Made by a program: the position numbers and the translations under genes. The notes beneath the pieces are model-generated. The model ran no database searches. It was not told the DNA's origin and saw only the letters and a program-made list of their open reading frames with translations. From Acetobacteraceae bacterium (GTDB taxonomy: Bacteria > Pseudomonadota > Alphaproteobacteria > Acetobacterales > Acetobacteraceae): DNA of 5,437 nucleotides. Below are positions 1 to 4,726 of the stretch, piece after piece. Each line of letters opens with the position of its first letter. Position 1 is the first letter of the stretch. The stretch is from contig PKWQ01000141.1 in NCBI GenBank assembly GCA_003133265.1, positions 1 to 5,437 on the forward strand, given 5' to 3'.

Positions 1-229
1 ACAACCGACGCTCTGTCCTCTGTCAACGACAACCCGGGAGGTTGCGCAACTGCGCCCCTGCCCTGCCCGCAGCACCCAACCCAGCGATTGGTAGCAAATG
101 TACCCCGCCCCCGCCGGAGGCGGTCCTTGTTCGATCCGCATGGCGACGACAAGACCGAATTCCTCCTCGGCACAGGGAGACATACAGCTGGCACGAGGCG
201 GGCGCACGGTTCCGCCATCACTGAGCTAC
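1..229. other. Left edge, no supportable gene
   Basis: No convincing coding region was seen. Plus frame 1 is open from the window edge to a stop at 379-381, but the translation is rich in Arg, Pro, Cys and Thr, has no recognisable domain, and its later half is the translation of the repeats described below. Two short symmetric elements are visible: a 10-bp perfect palindrome GTTGCGCAAC at 41-50, and a small hairpin CCGCC-GGA-GGCGG at 111-123 followed by CTTGTT, too T-poor to be called a terminator. A gene tail entering from the left cannot be excluded. Confidence 0.4.
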
Positions 230-289
230 GCACGCACGTGACTCCAGAGTTGCGGAACTGCGGATGCGCGGGACGAGACTCGGCCTCGG

Positions 290-307
290 CTTGCGGTGCT
301 CCGCAAG
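290..307. repeat. Perfect inverted repeat, 7-bp arms
   Basis: CTTGCGG (290-296) and CCGCAAG (301-307) flank a 4-base centre TGCT. It lies within the repeat array upstream of parA, so a protein-binding site is as likely as an RNA hairpin. No T-run follows. Confidence 0.4.
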
Positions 308-496
308 TGAGTATCGACGTAGCACCGCAAATGCGTAGACAAGTGAATGTTGTTATACGCGTCACCGCAACGGCCCATTGACGTAATTCCGCATATACGT
401 GGATGCTGCCATACACACCACCGTAACTGCCCATCCACGCAAATACGGAATTGCGCATACCGCTACCAGCCGAGGCGAGCTGCGGCTCAGCACATC

Positions 497-510
497 CGTC
501 CGCACGGACG
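497..510. repeat. Inverted repeat CGTCCG-CA-CGGACG near the parA control region
   Basis: Six-base arms with a 2-base centre lie seven bases upstream of the TTGACG at 517. A dyad this close to a candidate -35 element suits an operator for autoregulation of the partition genes, which is common in this class. That role is inferred from position only. Confidence 0.35.
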
Positions 511-516
511 CACGTT

Positions 517-573
517 TTGACGTAAGTCCGTGGCTACGTGCATCTATCCTCCCGCATGTGGGTGCGGTATAGT
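517..573 (+). promoter_or_regulatory. Possible parA promoter region
   Basis: TTGACG at 517-522 matches a sigma-70 -35 element and is embedded in the last copy of the repeat family. No good -10 lies 16-18 bases further on (the best is around CATCTA/ATCTAT at 541-547). A good-looking TATAGT lies at 568-573 but is 45 bases from TTGACG and has no -35 of its own. The promoter is therefore probably here, but its exact elements are not determined. Confidence 0.25.
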
Positions 574-609
574 TAAAAATGGATCATTGAGTTCAGGCGG
601 AGAACCTTC

Positions 610-1248
610 ATGCATGTACTTGTTTTGGCTTCACAAAAGGGCGGGGCGGGCAAAACCACCTTGTCGCGCCATCTCGCCGTGGAAGCAGAGCGGGCAGGGG
701 AGGGGCCTGTCGTTCTCATCGATGCCGACCCACAAGGAGGCTTGGCGGGCTGGTGGAATCGACGTCAGGCGGAGTCCCCGGTGTTCTTCGCAAGCCGGCT
801 AGAGGATCTGCCCAAGCATATTGAGCAGGCGCGGGCGGGCGGCTTCAAGCTGGTCATCATCGATACCCCGCCCCAGGCCACCGGGCTGATCCGGGCCGTG
901 GTTGAACTCGCCGACTTGGTCCTGATCCCGACACGGCCATCTCCAGACGATCTGGATGCGGTCGGCCGGACGATCGACATCGTGGACGAGGCCAAGAAGC
1001 CCATGGTGTTCGTGATCAATGGAGCCACGAAGAACGCGCGGATCACGGGGCAGGCGGCTATCGCCCTCTCGCAAAGCGGGACAGTCGCGACAGCCACCAT
1101 CCACCATTCAGTTGCTTTTCCCACATCGGGAATCGACGGCCGAACCGTGAGCGAGCTCGACCCGGCCAGCAACTCGGCAAAGGAGGTTGCGGAGTTGTGG
1201 AATTACGTAGCTACGCGACTGCGGAAATCCGTAAAGGTGGCAGCATGA
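610..1248 (+). CDS. parA: ParA-family partition ATPase (short form, no N-terminal DNA-binding domain)
   Basis: This 212-residue protein is a deviant-Walker ATPase that, in this family, binds the nucleoid non-specifically in its ATP form and moves plasmid copies attached through a centromere-binding partner. Visible motifs are the deviant Walker A KGGAGKTT at residues 10-17 (signature Lys10, catalytic-loop Lys15), the DADPQ box (Walker A') at 38-42, and Walker B LVIIDTPP at 81-88. It starts directly with the ATPase fold and lacks the roughly 100-residue N-terminal helix-turn-helix extension of P1/F-type ParA, which marks the short type Ib-like class. The ATG at 610 is preceded by a modest AGGCGGAGA ribosome-binding site (595-603). 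Its stop overlaps the next start (ATGA at 1245-1248), implying translational coupling. Repression is therefore more likely done by the partner than by ParA itself. MinD-like or other ParA relatives are less likely given the neighbouring rep gene. Confidence 0.9.
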   Translation: MHVLVLASQKGGAGKTTLSRHLAVEAERAGEGPVVLIDADPQGGLAGWWNRRQAESPVFFASRLEDLPKHIEQARAGGFKLVIIDTPPQATGLIRAVVELADLVLIPTRPSPDDLDAVGRTIDIVDEAKKPMVFVINGATKNARITGQAAIALSQSGTVATATIHHSVAFPTSGIDGRTVSELDPASNSAKEVAELWNYVATRLRKSVKVAA

Positions 1249-1661
1249 GTAAGGGGCCGGACCTGAGTGCGTTCCCGATTCCCCGGAAGGGCGGCGCGAA
1301 GCCGATCGCAATGGATGAGGCCGCCGAGGTCGCCGCCGCCGAGGAGCAGAGGGGAGGGGAGGGGGCAAACGCTCCCCAGCCGCTTCCTGCACCCGCACAG
1401 ATTGTCGTTCCCGCCCGCCCGGCAGTCGTCGCCGAACCAAAGAAATCATTGACGCAGCGGCCACCCCCAGCGGAAGAGGCACCACCACCCGCGTCAGCGT
1501 CATCAGGGCAGACCGTTGCTACCACAGTGAAGCTGGATGAAAACCGCTACCTCCGGCTGGCGGACGCTGGGCGGCCGGGACCAGGACGACTGAAGCGTCG
1601 GACCATTCAGGAGATGGTGATCGAGGCGCTCGACGAGTGGTTCGAGCGGCGCGGAATATAG
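1245..1661 (+). CDS. Small partition partner with C-terminal ribbon-helix-helix-like domain (centromere-binding protein)
   Basis: This 138-residue protein starts at the ATG that overlaps the parA stop and is preceded by AAAGGTGG (1233-1240). A longer in-frame start at 1197 would lie deep inside parA without a ribosome-binding site and was rejected. Three regions are visible: a basic start with PIPRKGGAKP at 11-20; a low-complexity Ala/Pro/Glu linker at about 24-88 that is probably disordered; and a C-terminal segment from about 89, with a strand-like TVATTVKLDENRYLRL followed by a basic turn (GRLKRRT) and a helix IQEMVIEALDEWFERRG. That layout matches ribbon-helix-helix proteins of the ParG/ParR kind. 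These use the strand to bind DNA and a flexible N-terminal tail, often with an arginine, to stimulate ParA ATPase. Position and fold suggest it binds the repeats upstream of parA and represses the operon. No named family is claimed, so no symbol is given. Confidence 0.7.
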   Translation: MSKGPDLSAFPIPRKGGAKPIAMDEAAEVAAAEEQRGGEGANAPQPLPAPAQIVVPARPAVVAEPKKSLTQRPPPAEEAPPPASASSGQTVATTVKLDENRYLRLADAGRPGPGRLKRRTIQEMVIEALDEWFERRGI

Positions 1662-1672
1662 GTGTCAGCCTT

Positions 1673-1701
1673 GCAACGGCGTACTTAATTGCTGCCGTTG
1701 C
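1673..1701. terminator. Hairpin between convergent par and rep genes, possible bidirectional terminator
   Basis: GCAACGGC (1673-1680) and GCCGTTGC (1694-1701) form a perfect 8-bp stem with a 13-base loop, 11 bases after the stop of the small partition gene and about 57 bases beyond the rep stop on the other strand. Its place between convergent genes suits a terminator. The nearest T-run on the plus strand is only TTTT at 1710-1713, so termination would be weak or factor-aided. Confidence 0.35.
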
Positions 1702-1758
1702 GGTACGGTGTTTTCGCATGGCCTCGGTCGAAAATGGTCATTAAGCAGTGCGTTGGTA

Positions 1759-2718
1759 TTATGTGGCTTCGATGCCAACGTTGGGGTCGGGGAGGGCGCG
1801 TGCGCGGGGCTTGAAGACGACCAGGACCGCCTCGTTCGGCGTCCGCTTCGCACCCTTTGTGCCCTTCATGCCCGCCGCTTCCATCGCCTTAGCCGTGGGT
1901 GAGGCATGATCGTTCACGAGGAACAGCTGGTAGTCTGGCAGCCGATCCAATTCGGCCAGCTCCTTCAGGTCAAATTTGAACCGCCGCAGGTTACGCTGCA
2001 TCGTGCCACACTTTTTGGCCAGCAGCAGCAAAGAGACCTTCCACTCAGCCTGCCGTCCGACGTGCTTGCGGGCGATCTCATAGAGCCGTCGCTCCAGCCC
2101 GCCGGTCAGGTCGAAATAGGCCGGGTTGATGGCCAGGACCCGGCGATCCTTCACGAGCGCCCGAAACGTCCAATCGTTGAGGGTGATTTCCAGGCCCTGC
2201 ATGACCCGGTTCCCCACCTTGTTCTCCCTCGTCAGGATGCGGAAGCTGTCGATCCAGCCGAAGCCGCGCGTCTCGCGCTCGCCGCCCGATTGGATATCCG
2301 TGGTGATCGTGGTCGACCGCAGCCTGAACAGCGCGTCGTAAATTTCCTGATAGCCGTTCTTGCCCGTGTGGCGGCGTGTCACGCGCAGCATGTCGTAGGC
2401 CGCGATGCGGACGGTGCGCGAGACTTCTTCGCCGCGCTCGATCTTGGCGTTGATCAGGCTCGACAGGTAGATCAGGACATCCTTGTCCCAGATCGTCGCG
2501 ATGCCGCGCTCGCCAGGCGAGACACGGATGGACACGTTGCCGTCCTGATAGATGATCGGCGTGAGCAGGGGCCGCTTCTGCAGCGCGAAGAACGGGAACT
2601 CCATGGTTGCCCGGTCATCGCGCAGAGGCGCAGAGACGAGACTCTCAACGAAGAGGTCGATCTGCTGGCCGGGAGACACCAACTCGGATGCCTCCAATTC
2701 TGAGGTAAACGCGGCCAT
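1759..2718 (-). CDS. repA: Plasmid replication initiator protein A (RPA/RepA family)
   Basis: This 319-residue initiator is expected to bind the iterons directly upstream of it and open the origin. It resembles the RPA (replication initiator protein A) family of alphaproteobacterial plasmids. Visible hallmarks are MEFPFFALQKRP at residues 39-50 and GIATIWDKDVLIY at 72-84. A middle region around 101-140 (RTVRIAAYDMLRVTRR, then YQEIYDALFRLRSTTITT) and a second segment LERRLYEIARKHVG at 208-221 are consistent with the tandem winged-helix build of such initiators. The start at 2718 was chosen because a strong AAGGAGG (2723-2729) precedes it; the alternative at 2742 adds eight residues but has no Shine-Dalgarno sequence. 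The C-terminus is basic (KGTKGAKR at 286-292 and the KPRARALP stretch). The gene reads away from the origin and towards the par cassette. No frameshift or missing block was seen, so it is probably functional. The family call is from remembered motifs, not a search. Confidence 0.88.
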   Translation of the reverse strand: MAAFTSELEASELVSPGQQIDLFVESLVSAPLRDDRATMEFPFFALQKRPLLTPIIYQDGNVSIRVSPGERGIATIWDKDVLIYLSSLINAKIERGEEVSRTVRIAAYDMLRVTRRHTGKNGYQEIYDALFRLRSTTITTDIQSGGERETRGFGWIDSFRILTRENKVGNRVMQGLEITLNDWTFRALVKDRRVLAINPAYFDLTGGLERRLYEIARKHVGRQAEWKVSLLLLAKKCGTMQRNLRRFKFDLKELAELDRLPDYQLFLVNDHASPTAKAMEAAGMKGTKGAKRTPNEAVLVVFKPRARALPDPNVGIEAT

Positions 2719-2722
2719 ACGG

Positions 2723-2729
2723 CCTCCTT
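2723..2729 (-). promoter_or_regulatory. Ribosome-binding site deciding the repA start
   Basis: The minus strand reads AAGGAGG here, four bases before the ATG at 2718. It is the best Shine-Dalgarno match near this gene and supports starting the initiator at 2718 rather than at the upstream ATG at 2742. The spacing is slightly short. Confidence 0.7.
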
Positions 2730-2776
2730 CCAGCCGCAACATGACAATAACTTCGAGTCCCTGGGAAGAGCGCAGC

Positions 2777-2855
2777 CGTTCCCGTTACCCCGAGGATACC
2801 CATCAAAAGCGTTCCCGTTACCCCGATCAGGGCAGTAAACGTTCCCGTTACCCCG
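2777..2855 (-). repeat. Rep-proximal iteron cluster, three perfect 16-bp copies
   Basis: CGTTCCCGTTACCCCG occurs without any mismatch at 2777-2792, 2810-2825 and 2840-2855, with start-to-start spacings of 33 and 30 bases, close to three helical turns. On the minus strand, the direction of repA, each reads CGGGGTAACGGGAACG. Lying 59-137 bases upstream of the repA start, they could serve as initiator-binding sites for the origin, as operators for repA autoregulation, or both. Perfect conservation of just these three copies suggests strong binding. Confidence 0.85.
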
Positions 2856-2949
2856 TCTATGCTGCTGAACGCGGCTCATATCCGAGAAGACCAACGGCTT
2901 AGAGGTCGGTGCAAAACTGGCGTCGCAACCGTGCAGGCGCGCCCAGACT

Positions 2950-2965
2950 CGGGGTATCGGGAACG
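2950..2965 (+). repeat. Isolated iteron in opposite orientation
   Basis: CGGGGTATCGGGAACG matches 15 of 16 bases of the iteron in the plus orientation, opposite to the rep-proximal cluster and the same as the distal array. It sits about 95 bases from the former and 100 bases from the latter. It is preceded by GACT, as are the distal units at 3068 and 3182. Confidence 0.7.
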
Positions 2966-3067
2966 TTGCAGCCGCCCTGTCTGTCATCAGACACTCGCCG
3001 AGTTCCAAAAAGGGCTATGCTTCAAGGGCCTAGAAGGAATCGGCCGCTCGACCGCATCCTCCCGACT

Positions 3068-3197
3068 CGGGGAAACACGAACAGGGGCTATCGGGGAATC
3101 GGGAACGGGGGGCCGGGGAAACGGGAACGCGCCTGCCCGGGGATTCAGGAACGAGCCGTCGGGGTAACGCGAACGCCGACTCGGGATAACGCGATGA
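3068..3197 (+). repeat. Distal iteron array, six degenerate copies phased at 22-24 bp
   Basis: Units in the plus orientation (consensus CGGGGWAACGGGAACG) start at 3068, 3092, 3114, 3138, 3160 and 3182, giving spacings of 24, 22, 24, 22 and 22 bases, about two helical turns. Matches to the perfect iteron are 12, 14, 15, 12, 15 and 11 of 16. The first and last units diverge most at the GGGAACG end. The array stops about 20 bases before the AT-rich segment, the usual position of initiator sites beside a duplex-unwinding element. Confidence 0.8.
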
Positions 3198-3218
3198 ATT
3201 GCAGAGGCTTTTTAGGAC

Positions 3219-3258
3219 TCTAACTCTATAACTAAGATAAAGAATCTAACTCTTTAAC
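3219..3258 (+). repeat. AT-rich segment with 14-bp direct repeat, probable DNA unwinding element
   Basis: TCTAACTCTATAAC (3219-3232) and TCTAACTCTTTAAC (3245-3258) differ at one base and start 26 bases apart. They sit in the most AT-rich stretch of the window, next to the distal iterons on one side and a DnaA box on the other. Tandem AT-rich 13-mer-like repeats in this position are typical of the site of first strand opening in iteron plasmids. The assignment is by analogy. Confidence 0.65.
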
Positions 3259-3278
3259 GATCAGCCGGTCTGCGGACC

Positions 3279-3287
3279 TGTGGATAA
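3279..3287 (-). promoter_or_regulatory. DnaA box
   Basis: The plus strand reads TGTGGATAA, so the minus strand reads TTATCCACA, a perfect match to the bacterial DnaA-box consensus. It is 20 bases beyond the AT-rich 14-mers, suggesting that the host DnaA protein assists origin opening with the plasmid initiator. Confidence 0.75.
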
Positions 3288-3308
3288 CTTGATCCAAACA
3301 TTGCCTAT

Positions 3309-3336
3309 AGGAGAAGAAAACAGAAAAGAAAGAGGG
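3309..3336 (+). other. Purine tract beside the origin
   Basis: All 28 bases are A or G except C3321, which is unusual against the surrounding GC-rich DNA. It follows the DnaA box by about 20 bases. It could help unwinding, bend DNA or be chance. A 24-codon frame beginning at 3340, just after its GAGGG, has no other support. Confidence 0.35.
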
Positions 3337-3414
3337 CTTATGAGGGGAAGATTGGACAACCGCCAGAAGCTCAACCATAGAGCGTGTCCGCCAGCCAGTA
3401 ATGAGACCCTCTAG

Positions 3415-3513
3415 AACCTGGCGGTGCAGCCGCTGCCGCTGGTCATGCTCGCCATCCTCTCGGCCGGCAGGCTGGTTCCCTATATGCGCGCGCATGGAGG
3501 CTTCGTGGTCTGA
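3415..3513 (+). pseudogene. C-terminal remnant of a membrane protein, possibly a transporter permease
   Basis: The frame open from 3415 to the stop at 3511-3513 encodes 32 residues and has a stop (TAG 3412-3414) immediately upstream, so only a gene's tail is present. It begins with a hydrophobic run (PLPLVMLAILSAGRLVPY) and ends in a short polar tail (MRAHGGFVV), like a last transmembrane helix followed by a cytoplasmic end. Base composition and codon use match the downstream operon rather than the AT-richer origin flank. Its TGA overlaps the next ATG as TGATG, the arrangement of genuinely co-translated neighbours. Together with a binding-protein gene downstream, this suggests the lost gene was an ABC importer permease. 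That identity is inference; the truncation itself is fairly clear. Confidence 0.5.
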
Positions 3514-4697
3514 TGGCTGATGGCATGACTGCCCGTGAGACACGGCCGCCGGACGCGCCGGCTCGATATCGTTTGCGCATACCCGGCCCGGCCGAGGTGC
3601 CGGAACGCGTGCGCCAGGCCGCCGCGCGGACAGTTCTGAACCATCGGGGCCCTGAGTTCCGCGCCCAGCTCGCCTATGCCGAGGCAGGGGTCCGTCCGAT
3701 CCTGGGCACCGCCAACCGGGTGATGTTCTTCGCCGCATCCGGCTCCGGCATGATGGAGGCAGCGCTGGTCAACGTCGTCGCCCCGGACGCCGCTCTGCTG
3801 GTGGTGGTGCAGGGCCAGTTCGGCGAGCGGTTCGAGGCGATCAGCCGCGCCCTTGGCGCACGCGTCGATCGGCTGGATGTGCCGTGGGGAGAATCGGTCG
3901 ATCCGCAGGCGATCGCCGACCGCATCCGCCACATCTCCTATACCGCTGTCGTGCTGGTGCACAACGAAAGCTCGACCGGCGTGGTCAGCGACCTCGCCGC
4001 GATCGGCGCAGTGCTGCGCGACAGCCCGGCCCTGCTGGTGGTCGATACCGTCAGCGGGCTGGGCGGGGTGGAGATGCGGCAGGACGAATGGGGGATCGAC
4101 GTCGTCGTGGCAGCCTCGCAGAAGGCGCTGATGTGCCCGCCCGGCCTCGGGCTGGCGAGCCTCAGCGCCAAGGCATGGGAGGTGGTGAACCGCTCGGATC
4201 GGATGCCTCGGTTCTACTGGGATTTCAGGCGCGCGCTGAGTTCAGCCGAAAAATCGGAGACGCCGTTCACTCCGCCGGTGTCCCTGGTCGGCGGGTTGTG
4301 CGAGGCGCTGGCGATGATCGCCGAGGAGGGCCTGCCGCAGGTGCTCGATCGCCACCGGCGGCTGTCGGCCATGCTGCGCGCCGGGGGCCAGGCGATGGGT
4401 CTGGGGGTGTTTCCACGCGCACCGATGCTGTCCAGCACCGTCACAGTGTTTTCCGTCCCCGAACAGCTTGAGGGCGGGCAGATCGTGCGAGCCATGTACG
4501 ACCGCCATCGCACCGTCATCGCCGGCGCGCGGAACCGGCTGTCCGGCCGGGTGATCCGCATCGGCACGATGGGGGCAATAGACGAAGCGACGATCCTGAC
4601 CGATCTTGCGCAGCTGGAAGACGTGTTGCGCCATCTCGGCTGGCCGGTCGCACCCGGCGCGGGGCTGGTGGCCGCCACGACATGCGGCATCGACTAG
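3513..4697 (+). CDS. Class V PLP-dependent aminotransferase (alanine/serine-glyoxylate aminotransferase-like)
   Basis: This 394-residue cytoplasmic enzyme is of normal length for fold-type I class V aminotransferases, which move an amino group from a donor to an alpha-keto acid through pyridoxal phosphate. Visible motifs are RIPGPAEVP (22-30) and NHRGPEFR (43-50) at the substrate and dimer-side N-terminus, ASGSGMMEAAL (75-85) at the cofactor phosphate, HNESSTG (150-156), VVDTVSG (176-182) whose Asp178 should hold the pyridine nitrogen, SQKALMCPPG (202-211) with Schiff-base Lys204, and RIGTMG (349-354) whose Arg349 is the likely carboxylate-binding arginine. The N-terminus looks closer to alanine- or serine-glyoxylate aminotransferases than to classical PhnW, so substrate is uncertain; the neighbouring binding protein makes 2-aminoethylphosphonate one option. 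The start overlaps the upstream remnant's stop; GGAGG at 3496-3500 is 12 bases away, so coupling probably mattered. M5 at 3525 is an alternative start. Confidence 0.85.
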   Translation: MADGMTARETRPPDAPARYRLRIPGPAEVPERVRQAAARTVLNHRGPEFRAQLAYAEAGVRPILGTANRVMFFAASGSGMMEAALVNVVAPDAALLVVVQGQFGERFEAISRALGARVDRLDVPWGESVDPQAIADRIRHISYTAVVLVHNESSTGVVSDLAAIGAVLRDSPALLVVDTVSGLGGVEMRQDEWGIDVVVAASQKALMCPPGLGLASLSAKAWEVVNRSDRMPRFYWDFRRALSSAEKSETPFTPPVSLVGGLCEALAMIAEEGLPQVLDRHRRLSAMLRAGGQAMGLGVFPRAPMLSSTVTVFSVPEQLEGGQIVRAMYDRHRTVIAGARNRLSGRVIRIGTMGAIDEATILTDLAQLEDVLRHLGWPVAPGAGLVAATTCGID

Positions 4698-4713
4698 ACA
4701 CTGATGCGACATC

Positions 4714-4720
4714 AAGGGAG
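4714..4720 (+). promoter_or_regulatory. Ribosome-binding site of the solute-binding protein gene
   Basis: AAGGGAG lies six bases before the ATG at 4727, in the 29-base gap after the aminotransferase stop. No promoter or terminator fits in that gap, so the two genes are probably one transcript. Confidence 0.6.
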
Positions 4721-4726
4721 CGAGAC

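Larger units (their letters stand above)
230..545. repeat. Degenerate repeat array upstream of parA, putative centromere (parS-like)
   Basis: This non-coding stretch contains repeated copies of a roughly 27-bp element. The clearest copies are 378-404 and 517-543 (21 of 27 identical, both starting TTGACGTAA and sharing TCCG and TACGTG), and 314-340 (about 19 of 27 matching the 378 copy). An inverted copy lies at about 433-456, where the reverse complement matches about 20 of 25 bases. A shorter inverted-type relative is CGGAACTGCGGAT at 253-265, against CGGAATTGCGCAT at 446-458. The array ends just before parA. Type Ib partition loci are known to place iterated centromere sites upstream of a short parA and to bind them with a ribbon-helix-helix protein. 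Assigning this array that role is inference from position and architecture. Confidence 0.5.
2719..3340. other. Putative plasmid replication origin (oriV)
   Basis: This 620-base stretch without a real gene lies directly upstream of repA and combines the parts expected of an iteron-controlled origin: initiator-binding iterons in two clusters of opposite orientation (2777-2855 and 3068-3197) plus one isolated copy at 2950-2965, an AT-rich segment with tandem 14-mers (3219-3258), and a perfect DnaA box (3279-3287). Open frames crossing it encode Arg-Gly-Asn-rich strings that are merely the translated iterons. No confident sigma-70 promoter for repA was found on the minus strand between 2719 and 2900. 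The exact outer limits of the origin are inferred. Confidence 0.75.

Noticed and set aside
88..381. 97-codon plus-strand frame, open back to the window edge
   Set aside because: Composition is unlike the real genes nearby, it has no ribosome-binding site or motif, and its second half is the translated repeat array.
1197..1244. Longer N-terminus for the small partition partner
   Set aside because: It would start well inside parA without a Shine-Dalgarno sequence; the ATG at 1245 has one and the typical ATGA overlap.
1775..1784. CCAACGTTGG palindrome at the end of repA
   Set aside because: It is coding sequence with a single occurrence and no supporting context.
1906..2703. 265-codon plus-strand frame opposite repA
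   Set aside because: It is the antisense of a well-supported initiator gene; its Gln, Asp, Arg and Leu-rich translation shows no domain.
2719..2742. Upstream ATG adding eight residues to RepA
   Set aside because: There is no Shine-Dalgarno before 2742, while AAGGAGG directly precedes the ATG at 2718.
2472..3008. 178-codon minus-strand frame and plus-strand frames at 2552-2902, 2859-3167 and 2909-3223
   Set aside because: They consist largely of translated iterons (repeated RGNGN or RSRYP strings) and overlap the origin.
2777..3197. CRISPR-like array
   Set aside because: Repeats are only 16 bp, with 6-17 bp gaps, in two orientations, and degenerate in one cluster; position beside repA and a DnaA box fits iterons.
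3340..3414. 24-codon plus-strand frame with AGAGGG just upstream
   Set aside because: It is too short and featureless, and the purine tract explains the apparent ribosome-binding site.
3232..3738. 168-codon minus-strand frame running from the AT-rich segment into the aminotransferase
   Set aside because: It crosses the origin flank and the junction, and half of it is antisense of the aminotransferase; no family motif or start signal was seen.
3884..4471. 195-codon plus-strand frame, and several minus-strand frames at 3480-4863
   Set aside because: These are shadow frames of the GC-rich aminotransferase and binding-protein genes, with Arg/Gly/Ala-rich translations.
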